A stretch of DNA of 64,000 nucleotides, taken from NCBI GenBank assembly GCA_016871575.1, contig VHCW01000005.1, positions 32,193 through 96,192 of the forward strand, read 5' to 3'. A model generated the notes under the pieces. The model was given only the letters and a program-made list of their open reading frames with translations, was not told the DNA's origin and did not search any database. The DNA comes from Verrucomicrobiota bacterium (GTDB lineage: Bacteria; Verrucomicrobiota; Verrucomicrobiia; Palsa-1439). Both the position numbers and the translations under genes were made by a program. Positions 18,433-26,585 of the stretch are shown here, piece after piece (position 1 is the stretch's first letter; the number at the start of each line of letters is the position of its first letter).

Positions 18433-19751
18433 AGTGCGCTGCAATCCTCGTCCTCGCCACTGTTCAGGCCTTGGCAGGCGAGGCCGATGTTGTCCCCATC
18501 AATTGGAAACGTTTCGAGCATCGGGCAGCGCCCAACGATAATCTCCAGCTTGCTGCGCGACCGCTGTTGAACGCGGCGCGCTACAACCTCGCGTGGGCGC
18601 CGGCTGGCGCCGCGAAAGTGGAGACCGGCTGGCGGGACTTTAAGAAGGTGGACCCACACAACTTCACCCGGCCCGTCTGCTCCGTGGCGGTTGCGTCGGC
18701 AATCGTTTTGAAGACGGGCGTGTTTGACGAGAAGGCCGTCGGTGTCCCGCTCGACGAGGCGTTGGCGCGAACGCTGCGGTTGATCAAGGCCGCCGCGCGG
18801 GCGCATAACCGCGAAAGCTGGAAGTATCCGTGGCAGTCGCCGTTCTGGGCCGCGGACCTCGCCCAAGCCGGCTGGATGTTGTGGGACCAACTCGACAAGG
18901 AGACCCGGCGCTTGTTGGTGGAGATCGTGGAGTTCGAGGCGAATCGTTTTCTCGCGCCCGATTATCGCGTGCCGTATTGGAACGGCAAAGGCGGCGACAC
19001 CAAGGCCGAGGAGAACGCGTGGAACGCCACGGTTCATCAGATCGCCTGCGCCATGATGCCAAAGCATCCCCACGCTCCACGATGGAAACGCATCGGCAGC
19101 GAGTTGATGATTTCCGCTTTTGCGTTGGAGCAGGACCTCAAGAGCGAGGCGGTCGTGGATGGGAAGCCGGTCAAAGACTGGCTTCGCGGTTACAATGTCC
19201 GCGCCGATGGCGCGCTGATCAACCACAGCCTTTTTCACCCCGACTACATGACCTGTGTGAATTTTAACCTGCACGCGCACATCGTCCAGTCGCTGGCCGG
19301 CCAGACGGTTCCCGAGGCGGCGGATTTCCGCGCCGAGTTTATCTGGCGCACGCTGGCCGCGAAGAAATGGCCGTCGCCGCCGCACCATCCGCCTGGCGGC
19401 GCGATCTACGCGCCGGGGCAGGCCGAGGTTTATTATCCGCAAGGCACCGACTGGTTCAAAGGCCGGCTTGCCATCTTCTACAACCTCGACACGTGGGCCT
19501 ACGTGTTCGGCTGGGGCAAAGACCTCGCCGAGCCGCCGGAGAAATGGATTCGGTTGCGCGCGACCGCCATCGTGAAATACCAGGAGCGCCATCAGGACTG
19601 CCGGATTTACGGCGACGGCGAGTTCACCAACTTCATGCCGCGCGAGCAATCAGACTTCGGCAGTCTCGCCAACGCGTATCTCACGCTCTGGCTGCACGCG
19701 CACCGCGCGCTCAGCCCAACAGGAAACTGGCTCGCCCCGCTCCGCCAGTAG
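18429..19751 (+). CDS. Secreted protein of unknown function, probably alpha/alpha-barrel
   Basis: A ~440-aa exported protein starting at a GTG whose GTGA overlaps the previous stop; a GTG at 18423 is an alternative. The signal peptide is short (VKCAAILVLATVQALAG). The body is rich in amphipathic helices (WDQLDKETRRLLVEIVEFEANRFL, ALARTLRLIKAAARAHN) with conserved-looking Trp/His/Asp clusters (SWKYPWQSPFWAADLAQAGWMLW, NHSLFHPDYMTCVNFNLHAH). This recalls the alpha/alpha toroid of heparinase or unsaturated-glycan hydrolase proteins, but I cannot name a family. Translational coupling links it to the Tat propeller protein. Confidence 0.8.
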   Translation: MKCAAILVLATVQALAGEADVVPINWKRFEHRAAPNDNLQLAARPLLNAARYNLAWAPAGAAKVETGWRDFKKVDPHNFTRPVCSVAVASAIVLKTGVFDEKAVGVPLDEALARTLRLIKAAARAHNRESWKYPWQSPFWAADLAQAGWMLWDQLDKETRRLLVEIVEFEANRFLAPDYRVPYWNGKGGDTKAEENAWNATVHQIACAMMPKHPHAPRWKRIGSELMISAFALEQDLKSEAVVDGKPVKDWLRGYNVRADGALINHSLFHPDYMTCVNFNLHAHIVQSLAGQTVPEAADFRAEFIWRTLAAKKWPSPPHHPPGGAIYAPGQAEVYYPQGTDWFKGRLAIFYNLDTWAYVFGWGKDLAEPPEKWIRLRATAIVKYQERHQDCRIYGDGEFTNFMPREQSDFGSLANAYLTLWLHAHRALSPTGNWLAPLRQ

Positions 19752-19780
19752 GCGCGTCCGACCGCGCGGGACTTTTATCT

Positions 19781-19808
19781 TTGCACCGGGACGCAAGCGC
19801 GCTACGAT
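19781..19808 (+). promoter_or_regulatory. Promoter of the lipoprotein/GH51-like operon
   Basis: TTGCAC (19781-19786), 16 nt, TACGAT (19803-19808). The 18-nt leader contains AAGGAG. Confidence 0.65.
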
Positions 19809-19826
19809 GCCGCGCAAGGAGAACTT

Positions 19827-20942
19827 ATGAAAACTTCATTTGCTGTTGTGAGTCTGATTCTGGCGGTCTCGTTCATAGGCTGCGGAGGCAAGCCTGAATT
19901 CAAACCGAAGCTGCTCGTCACCTGCGGCGATGATTGCAACACGCCCGACGGCGTGCGGCTCAACCCGAAGACGGGCGACATCATCGTGGCCTGCCCGAAC
20001 TTCAACACCAACGCCAAGGAAAACAAGCACCCCGGCAAGTTGATGAAGATCACGCCCGACAACAAGTGGGAGTTCTTCAGCGACCTGCCCGCGCATCCCG
20101 AAACCGGCCGCGCCTGCCCAATGGGAATGGACTTCGGTCCCGACGGCAACCTCTACGTGGCCGACAACCAGTATTTCTACAATAAAGACCACAAGAGCCG
20201 CCTGCTCCGCGTGAACGTCAAGGACGGCAAGGCGACCGGCTGCGAGGTCGTCGTGGACGGCTTCAAGCTCTCCAACGCCGTCATGTTCAAAGGCAACGCC
20301 GTGTTCGTCTCCGACACGTTCTTCGATTTGCCGGACAAGGCGCTCAGCGGCATCTACCGGATCGGCCTCGACGAGATGAACCAAGGCAAACCGGTCAAGC
20401 TGTTGCCGAAAGATCAGTTTGCGCAGGACCCGCACTGCATCGCCACGTGGGAAACACTCTGCAAAGACCCCGGCGTCGCGCACCGCAAAGGCGAGAAAGC
20501 CGGCGCCGACGGCCTGACGTTTGACGCGGAGGGCAACCTCTACAGCGGCAACTTCGGCGACGGCGTGATGTACAAGGTCGCTTTCAAGCCCGACGGCAGC
20601 GTCGCCTCCACCACGCAGTTCGTGAAAGACTGGCCGCGGATGACCTGCGTGGACGGAATCTTCTTCGACGCGAAGCGCAACTGCATCTACGTCGCCGACT
20701 CCGAGAAAAACGCCATCCAAGTCGTCTGGCTGCCGGAAGGCAAGGTCACGACGCTCTGGGAAAACGCGGACACCAACGGTGCCGGCGGATGGCTCGACCA
20801 ACCGTGCGAGCCGGCCCTGCGCGGCAACGAACTGATCGTCGTCAACTTCGACATGCCGTTCCCCGGCCTGCGGAACACCGCGTTCGACAAACCCTACACC
20901 ATCAGCGTCATCAACGTCACCGGCCTCCAGCGTCCCCAATGA
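19827..20942 (+). CDS. SMP-30/NHL-like lipoprotein
   Basis: A 371-aa protein with a lipoprotein signal peptide ending VSFIGC, so probably anchored in a membrane. The mature part is a six-bladed propeller of SMP-30/strictosidine-synthase type: NTPDGVRLNPKTGDIIVACPN, MGMDFGPDGNLYVADNQ, GADGLTFDAEGNLYSGNFGDG and VDGIFFDAKRNCIYVADSEKN. A sugar-lactonase-like or ligand-binding role is possible but unproven. AAGGAG lies 6 nt before the ATG. It overlaps the next gene by ATGA. Confidence 0.88.
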   Translation: MKTSFAVVSLILAVSFIGCGGKPEFKPKLLVTCGDDCNTPDGVRLNPKTGDIIVACPNFNTNAKENKHPGKLMKITPDNKWEFFSDLPAHPETGRACPMGMDFGPDGNLYVADNQYFYNKDHKSRLLRVNVKDGKATGCEVVVDGFKLSNAVMFKGNAVFVSDTFFDLPDKALSGIYRIGLDEMNQGKPVKLLPKDQFAQDPHCIATWETLCKDPGVAHRKGEKAGADGLTFDAEGNLYSGNFGDGVMYKVAFKPDGSVASTTQFVKDWPRMTCVDGIFFDAKRNCIYVADSEKNAIQVVWLPEGKVTTLWENADTNGAGGWLDQPCEPALRGNELIVVNFDMPFPGLRNTAFDKPYTISVINVTGLQRPQ

Positions 20943-22756
20943 CAGGGATTGCACGTCTCTTGCTCCTCACGGTTGCGACGACCGGCATCGCGGCAACGCC
21001 TGAGAATCTACTGCGCGATCCCGGTTTTGACGGACCGTCCCGGTACTGGGCGGCTACCGGCGGCAAGTATTACGCCGCGCAACCGGACGGCGGACGCGCC
21101 GGCGGTTGCCTTCGCTACCAGAAAACCACTGATGCCGCAAACGAGAACGCGCACTTTGATCAAACAGCGGAAGTCGAAGCGGACACGACTTATGTCGCCT
21201 CGGTGTGGGTCAAGGGCGACGGCAAACTGCGTCCGGTCCTGCGCATCGCGTCGGAGGATTGGCAGACATTGACGGCGGCAATCGCCGAGCCGCGCGCTGA
21301 GTGGCAATTACTGAGGACAACCTTCGAGACCGGCAAGCAACGAAAAGCGCGCTTCCAACTTTTCGGCGGCTGCGTCAGCGAACGCCGCGAGACGCTGCCG
21401 GGAACGAGTTGGTTCGATGACGCCTCGTTGCGCCGGGCCGACGCAACGGAAGCCGCGGCGCTCCGACAATGCCGCGTCACGGTGGATGCCGGCACGGTCT
21501 TGCGCGAGATCAACCCGTTGTTCTTCGGCGTCAACGCGCTCTTTTGGATTGAGGACGACGCGTCGTTGCGCGACGGCATCATCGCGCAACGGCTGCGCGA
21601 AATGCCGTGCCGGTTGCTGCGCTTCCCCGGCGGCACGGCCGCCGAGAATTATCACTGGCGCACCGGCACGCTGGAGAACCGCAAGCGTTTCCCGTTCAAG
21701 GACGGCCCGGCGACGACGGACACCGACGAGTTCATGAAACTCTGCCGCGAGGTCGGCGCGGAGCCGATGCTGGTGGTCAATCTCGAAACCAGTTTCCTCA
21801 AAGGCGACCTCGACGCCGGTGTGCGCGAGGCGTGCGATTGGGTCCGCTACTGCAACAAGGAGAAAGGCTACAACGTCCGCTATTGGGAGATCGGCAACGA
21901 ACAATACCTGCTGACCAACATGACCGCCGATCAATACGCCACCGCGTTCGTCCGTTTCGCCCGCGCGATGAAAGCGGTGGACCCCGCGATCCGCATCGGC
22001 GCCACCGGCCCGGAGAGCGTCATCGGCGCCGGCGCGGCTGACCGTGTTCCGAAATCGGAACTCAAGCCCGGCGCGGACCTCAAGGAGTTGAAACGCAAAT
22101 ACCGCACCGGCCCGGCTTGGTGGCCGGCTTTGTTCCGGATCGCCGGCGCGGACATGGACATGGCCGTCATCCACAATTATTTTGGCGCGCTCGGCATGGA
22201 CCGGGAAGTGGCTGCGCTTCGCCGTTCTCTTGATGAACAGTTTCCCAATCGGCGCATCTTGATCGCACTGACGGAATGGAACATCGGCAAGAGCGTTCAA
22301 GCAAGTCCGATGGAGCAAGCGATGATGCAGGCGGAGGCGATTGCGCGGTTCATCGCCGGCGGCGTGGACTTGGCGACGTTCTGGCCGCTGCGGTTTCCCG
22401 GACGGGAATGGGGCGACCGCAGTTTGTTGGATCTTCAGACGAGCGCTCCGCGCGCATCGTATGAGGTCATGAAATTGTTCTCGTCCAACATCGGCTCGCG
22501 CCTGCTCAAGGTCGAGACCGACAAGTCATTCGTCCACGCCTTCGCCACGCAGAGCGCCGATGGCCGGACGATTGCGCTCTTCGTCGTGAACCGATCCAAT
22601 CGGAAAGACGGCATCGAGATGAATCTCAAAAACGTTTCCATTGCGTCTGGTCGCCTCCTGTGCGGCGATGGACTGCGCGACCTGACGTTCGAATCAGGTC
22701 GCTGGCGTCAACCGCCGCAATCGTTGGCGCTGATCAAGATGTCAGCGGGACGATGA
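20939..22756 (+). CDS. Secreted GH51-like alpha-L-arabinofuranosidase with N-terminal carbohydrate-binding module
   Basis: A 605-aa exported protein. Residues ~20-170 form a CBM4/9-like beta-sandwich (NLLRDPGFDGPSRYWAATGGK, SWFDDASLRRADATE). The rest is a clan-A TIM barrel like GH51: CRLLRFPGGTAAENYHWRTG, the acid/base region RYWEIGNEQYL, and the nucleophile region ILIALTEWNIG. A C-terminal beta domain ends with IALFVVNRSNRKDG. The arrangement fits removal of arabinofuranosyl or similar side chains from plant or algal polysaccharide. The ATG at 20939 overlaps the previous stop. Confidence 0.86.
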   Translation: MTGIARLLLLTVATTGIAATPENLLRDPGFDGPSRYWAATGGKYYAAQPDGGRAGGCLRYQKTTDAANENAHFDQTAEVEADTTYVASVWVKGDGKLRPVLRIASEDWQTLTAAIAEPRAEWQLLRTTFETGKQRKARFQLFGGCVSERRETLPGTSWFDDASLRRADATEAAALRQCRVTVDAGTVLREINPLFFGVNALFWIEDDASLRDGIIAQRLREMPCRLLRFPGGTAAENYHWRTGTLENRKRFPFKDGPATTDTDEFMKLCREVGAEPMLVVNLETSFLKGDLDAGVREACDWVRYCNKEKGYNVRYWEIGNEQYLLTNMTADQYATAFVRFARAMKAVDPAIRIGATGPESVIGAGAADRVPKSELKPGADLKELKRKYRTGPAWWPALFRIAGADMDMAVIHNYFGALGMDREVAALRRSLDEQFPNRRILIALTEWNIGKSVQASPMEQAMMQAEAIARFIAGGVDLATFWPLRFPGREWGDRSLLDLQTSAPRASYEVMKLFSSNIGSRLLKVETDKSFVHAFATQSADGRTIALFVVNRSNRKDGIEMNLKNVSIASGRLLCGDGLRDLTFESGRWRQPPQSLALIKMSAGR

Positions 22757-23845
22757 CGCCTTCACGATACCGTGAGTGAGCAGAAAACTCTCGCCCCAAA
22801 ACAGCGGCATCGTTCCTTGTGAGCGGGCGGTGCCGGAGAACCAAGGAGTGGTGCGGTTGCCGCCTCCCTCGTGCATCAGTTCGTATTCGTGGAGGGGCAG
22901 CGTAAGACACTTCAAGTTGTTGAGCACGCTGCGAGCGGATGAACCGCCTTGATATTGCCCGGCGGACATCAACACTTGTGGACGAAAACCGAGGCCGATG
23001 GCTTTGCGCAGCCACGCGTCGGCGGGAATGTGATTCTCGGCGGCTTGGAAGAACGCAATGCCACCGACGCGAAAGATGTAAACAACCGTCTCGGTGTCAG
23101 CGTTGGGATTGGACGTGTTCGGAACACCCAGCCGCTTGCCATCAGCGCTCTGCTCGCTCTTCGAACACTGGGAGCCGCGCATCGTGTAGAACTCAACCGG
23201 CCCCAACCGTTGCGCCGTCTCGTAGGTCGGCACGGCGATTTTGTCGGCGAGATCTTTCCAAAGTGTCTTGAGTTGCGCCGGGCCGACCACCGGCTTGCCG
23301 CGCGCCGCCAGCCGCTTCGACAACGAATAATCGGAGTGGTCGTGATGTCGGTGCGTGATCAGGCTCACGTCCACCAACCGCGCCAGACGGTCGCGCTGCG
23401 CCGGCGTCATGAAGAAACCGGTCCGCCGCGTGTCGCGCTCTTCGGGTTCGCCACCGTTGTTGATCGGGCCTTGGCAGAAATCAATCGCCACGGTGCCCGC
23501 GGCGCTCTTGAGCACGAAGGACGACGAGTAGAACTTCACCACCAACACGCCGTCCTTCACCTGTGTCCGCTCCAGCGAGTCAAGCCCGCGATCCACGCAG
23601 CGCCGGTAAAACGCAAGTAGCGGTTGGAGTTGCGCCCGGTCGGCATCGGTCATCGAATCGCGCGCCTGCACGCAGACGATCTTGTCCAGCGAACGGGCGA
23701 TGAACGCGCGCTGGTCGCCATGCTTCCATGACGGCGGAAACGACGCCATTGCCTGTTCGATTTCAGTGAGCGACATCGAGTCGGAGAGTTTCGCGCCCTC
23801 CGCAAGAGAGAAGGCCAGCATCAGGAAACAGACAATCGTCTTCAT
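22742..23845 (-). CDS. Secreted metallo-beta-lactamase-fold protein
   Basis: A 367-aa protein with signal peptide (MKTIVCFLMLAFSLAEGA). The metallo-beta-lactamase metal motif HxHxDH is present in DVSLITHRHHDHSDYS near residue 165. Later histidines in HEYELMHEGGGNRTTPW could complete the site. The N-terminal 110 residues are helical and family-specific. Its hydrolytic substrate is unknown. The ORF track extends it to 25429, but that extension is antisense to the aminotransferase fusion. A TATGAT -10 box lies 7 nt before the ATG. It is divergent from the fusion gene and its 3' end overlaps the GH51-like gene by 15 nt. Confidence 0.86.
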   Translation of the reverse strand: MKTIVCFLMLAFSLAEGAKLSDSMSLTEIEQAMASFPPSWKHGDQRAFIARSLDKIVCVQARDSMTDADRAQLQPLLAFYRRCVDRGLDSLERTQVKDGVLVVKFYSSSFVLKSAAGTVAIDFCQGPINNGGEPEERDTRRTGFFMTPAQRDRLARLVDVSLITHRHHDHSDYSLSKRLAARGKPVVGPAQLKTLWKDLADKIAVPTYETAQRLGPVEFYTMRGSQCSKSEQSADGKRLGVPNTSNPNADTETVVYIFRVGGIAFFQAAENHIPADAWLRKAIGLGFRPQVLMSAGQYQGGSSARSVLNNLKCLTLPLHEYELMHEGGGNRTTPWFSGTARSQGTMPLFWGESFLLTHGIVKASSSR

Positions 23846-23873
23846 GGCTCCCATCATACCATGATTTCCGTGC

Positions 23874-23901
23874 TTGTGTTCACAAAGGTCACAGCTACGA
23901 T
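23874..23901 (+). promoter_or_regulatory. Promoter of the amidohydrolase-aminotransferase gene, near-leaderless
   Basis: TTGTGT (23874-23879), 16 nt, TACGAT (23896-23901); the ATG at 23909 is 7 nt on. It shares the 63-bp divergent interval with the -10 box (23853-23858, minus) of the beta-lactamase-fold gene. Confidence 0.65.
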
Positions 23902-23908
23902 TACGACC

Positions 23909-26215
23909 ATGCGATTCTGCGATCAACTGACCGAGCCAGACGTACGGCTGGTCAAGACGCGCTTGGACGACTTCGTGCCGCGCGAGGTTTTCGACGCTCA
24001 CGTTCACATCTTTCACAGCCGTCATTTCGCCGAGGGCAAACGCCCTGAGTTCATTCCAGCCGACACCGCGTTCGGTTTGCGTCAATTCAACGAAGCGATG
24101 TCCCGCTGGTTGCCGGGTCGTGTCGTCCGCGGACTGGTCTTCGGTTATCCCAGCCCCGGCAACGACCGCGCCGGCGAGAACGCTTTCGTGGCCGGCGAGG
24201 TGGCCGGCAGCGGGAGCCGCGCGCTCGCGTTGCTGGCGCCGGAAGACGACCCGTCGCGGGCGCGTCAACTCATCGCCCAACACCGGTTCGTCGGCATCAA
24301 ACCGTACCGGCTCTACGCGCCCGTGGCCGACTCGGCGCAGGCGACGATCGAGGAGTTCGCGCCGGAATGGATGTGGGAAACCTGCAACGAGATGGATGGT
24401 GTGCTCATGTTGCACATCGTCCGCAGTCTCAGCATTGCCGACGAGAACAACCTCAACAGCCTGCGTCGGCTCTGCCGGAAATATCCGCGTTGCCGCGTCG
24501 TGCTCGCCCACGTCGCGCGCTCGTTCAACTACCGCAATGCGCTCGCGGGCCTCGCCAGCCTCGCTGACCTCGACAACGTCGTCGTGGACACCGCCGGTGT
24601 GACCGAGACGGAAGCGATGCGTGCCGCGCTGGAGATTCTCGGCCCGCGCCGCGTGCTCTACGGCTCCGATTATCCGATCAGCAATCTGCGCGGCAAATGT
24701 TTCACGATGGGCGACGGGTTCACGTGGGTTTATGCCGACGATCTGCCGGCGAAAGCAGTCACGCCGTTCGAGAATTTCACGCTTGTCGGCATCGAGTCGC
24801 TGCTCTGCCTGCGCGAAGCGTGTGAGAACGCCGGCGCAAACGACGGCGATCTGCGCGATATTTTCCGCGACAACGCGCTGCGCCTGCTTTCCCCGCACCT
24901 GGAGACGAAAGATGTTCCGCCCGCGCCGACAGGGCCGGAGTTGTGGGCGCGCGCGCAACAGCGCATCGCATGCGGCACGGGACTGCTCTCGAAGCGCGCC
25001 GTGAGTTTCGACCCCGCAACGTGGCCGCAATATTACTCGCGTTGCGAAGGCGCCTACATTTGGGACACGAACAACCGTCGCTATCTTGATTTCACCGGCG
25101 GCGTCGGCGCAATCCTGCTCGGTTATTCCGATCCCGACGTAAACGCGGCGGTCAAGCGCCGTGTCAACCTCGGCAGCTATTGCACCCTCGTGTCGCCGGA
25201 CGAAGTGGAGTTGGCGGAACTGTTGCTCGGTCTTCATCCGTGGGCGCAACGCCTCCGCTATGCGCGTGGCGGCGGCGAGGCGCTCGCGCAGGCCGTGCGC
25301 ATCGCGCGCGCGGCGACCGGGCGCAGCGGCATCGCGTTTTGCGGGTATCATGGCTGGAGCGATTGGTATCTCGCCGCCAACCTCGGCGAGACCAACGCGC
25401 TCGACGGTCATTTGTTGCCGGGACTTCAACCACTCGGCGTGCCCCGCGAGTTAGCCGGCACCGCGATACCGTTTCGTTACAACGACTATGCGTCGTTCGA
25501 GGCTGCCTTGAAAAACAAACCTGCCGCCGTCCTCATGGAACCGATGCGCGCCGAGTTGCCACGCGACGGCTTCCTCGACAAAGTCGCCGCCGCGTGCCGC
25601 GCAGCGGGCGCTGTGTTCATGGTGGACGAAGTCACCAGCGGCTGGCGGTTCGGTTTTCCCGGCGCGTGCGCGCGGTTCGGCGTTCAGCCCGATGTTGTCG
25701 TCTATGCGAAGGCCATCAGCAACGGTTTCCCCTGCGCCGCCATCGTCGGTCGCGCCGAAGTCATGGATGCCGCCAACGCCAGTTTCATTTCCAGCAGTTA
25801 CTGGACGGACGGCGTCGGCCCGGCTGCGGCGCTCGCGTGCGTTCGCAAGATGCAGCGCGTGTCCGCGCAACAACACGTATGGACGCTCGGCGAGAAACTC
25901 CAGTCCGGTTTGCGGCAGATCGCCGCAGAACATCCGTCGTTGCGCATGAAGATCGGCGGGATGCCGGCCGCGCCATCGCTCGCGTTCGAGCTTGGCGCCG
26001 CCAAGACACTCTACATCCGGAAAATGGTGCAGCGCGGCATCCTGGCGTCGGGCCAGTATTACGTGATGTGGCCGCACTCAACGGAAATGGTGGACACGTT
26101 GCTTGCCGCGCTCAGCGAAGTCTGTGGTGAACTCACGGCCTTGCACGACGCCGGACGTTTGCAGGCCGAAGCTGGCAGCGCGACAGGACAGTCCGGGTTT
26201 GCCCGATTGGCATGA
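23909..26215 (+). CDS. Fusion of amidohydrolase and class III (glutamate-1-semialdehyde-type) aminotransferase
   Basis: A 768-aa cytoplasmic protein with two enzymes in one chain. Residues ~20-330 are an amidohydrolase_2-type TIM barrel with metal-site motifs FDAHVHIF, LMLHI, VVLAHVAR and VLYGSDYPISN. Residues ~345-750 are a PLP-dependent class III aminotransferase like HemL: YIWDTNNRRYLDFTGGVGAILLGYSDP, FCGYHGWSDWY, AVFMVDEVTSGWRFG, and the Schiff-base lysine in VVVYAKAISNGFP (about residue 601). The sequence is continuous with no stop or frameshift at the junction. The pathway is unknown; the pairing suggests coupled hydrolysis and transamination/isomerisation of one substrate. The MFS transporter follows downstream. 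Confidence 0.88.
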   Translation: MRFCDQLTEPDVRLVKTRLDDFVPREVFDAHVHIFHSRHFAEGKRPEFIPADTAFGLRQFNEAMSRWLPGRVVRGLVFGYPSPGNDRAGENAFVAGEVAGSGSRALALLAPEDDPSRARQLIAQHRFVGIKPYRLYAPVADSAQATIEEFAPEWMWETCNEMDGVLMLHIVRSLSIADENNLNSLRRLCRKYPRCRVVLAHVARSFNYRNALAGLASLADLDNVVVDTAGVTETEAMRAALEILGPRRVLYGSDYPISNLRGKCFTMGDGFTWVYADDLPAKAVTPFENFTLVGIESLLCLREACENAGANDGDLRDIFRDNALRLLSPHLETKDVPPAPTGPELWARAQQRIACGTGLLSKRAVSFDPATWPQYYSRCEGAYIWDTNNRRYLDFTGGVGAILLGYSDPDVNAAVKRRVNLGSYCTLVSPDEVELAELLLGLHPWAQRLRYARGGGEALAQAVRIARAATGRSGIAFCGYHGWSDWYLAANLGETNALDGHLLPGLQPLGVPRELAGTAIPFRYNDYASFEAALKNKPAAVLMEPMRAELPRDGFLDKVAAACRAAGAVFMVDEVTSGWRFGFPGACARFGVQPDVVVYAKAISNGFPCAAIVGRAEVMDAANASFISSSYWTDGVGPAAALACVRKMQRVSAQQHVWTLGEKLQSGLRQIAAEHPSLRMKIGGMPAAPSLAFELGAAKTLYIRKMVQRGILASGQYYVMWPHSTEMVDTLLAALSEVCGELTALHDAGRLQAEAGSATGQSGFARLA

Positions 26216-26224
26216 ACAAAGCAC

Positions 26225-26252
26225 TTGCCCGGCAACGGCCGCTGCCTACGAT
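26225..26252 (+). promoter_or_regulatory. Orphan promoter cut off by a palindromic element
   Basis: TTGCCC (26225-26230), 16 nt, TACGAT (26247-26252), the same architecture as the gene promoters. It is followed only by a 14-codon reading frame that runs into the repeat at 26284. Confidence 0.5.
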
Positions 26253-26283
26253 GTCGCGCAAGTCATCCACGGCGACGCATGTG

Positions 26284-26544
26284 CACCTCCGGTAACTGCT
26301 TTTCTGGTGTAGGCCGCTTCTGCGAAGCGGCGCAATCCTTCGTGAAATCGCCGACTCGCAGAGTCGGCCTACAACGATTTGAGAGTTACCGGACAGGACT
26401 TACGCATCAAGAAAATGCTGTCATTCCGAGCTTGCGAGGAATCTCTAACTTCTTTCCGGAGGGATTCCAGAGATTCCTCGCAAGCTCGGAATGACAGGAA
26501 TTGTTACGGATTGTTGATGCGTAAGCCCTGAGTTACCGGAGGTG
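26284..26544. repeat. Three-level nested palindromic element, copy 1
   Basis: The outer ends are CACCTCCGGTAACT (26284-26297) and AGTTACCGGAGGTG (26531-26544), perfect inverted repeats. Inside lie hairpins GCCGCTTC-TGC-GAAGCGGC (26313-26331) and GCCGACTC-GCA-GAGTCGGC (26350-26368). A second element with ends AGGACTTACGCATCAA (26395-26410) and TTGATGCGTAAGCCCT (26514-26529) sits inside it. Inside that is a third, a perfect 29-bp inverted repeat (26418-26446 and 26469-26497) around a 22-nt loop. The outer element recurs at 42641-42772 and the innermost at 15875-15953. No ORF of note is present. Confidence 0.9.
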
Positions 26545-26549
26545 CCCTA

Positions 26550-26579
26550 TTGTATTCTGGCCGCGGTTCAGCGTAAACT
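26550..26579 (+). promoter_or_regulatory. Probable promoter of the MFS gene
   Basis: TTGTAT (26550-26555), 18 nt, TAAACT (26574-26579); the ATG is 6 nt downstream. The -35 starts 6 nt after the end of the nested repeat. Confidence 0.45.
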
Positions 26580-26585
26580 GCCGCC

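Noticed and set aside
23846-25429. N-terminal extension of the beta-lactamase-fold ORF
   Set aside because: It is antisense to the amidohydrolase-aminotransferase fusion; the signal peptide begins at 23845.
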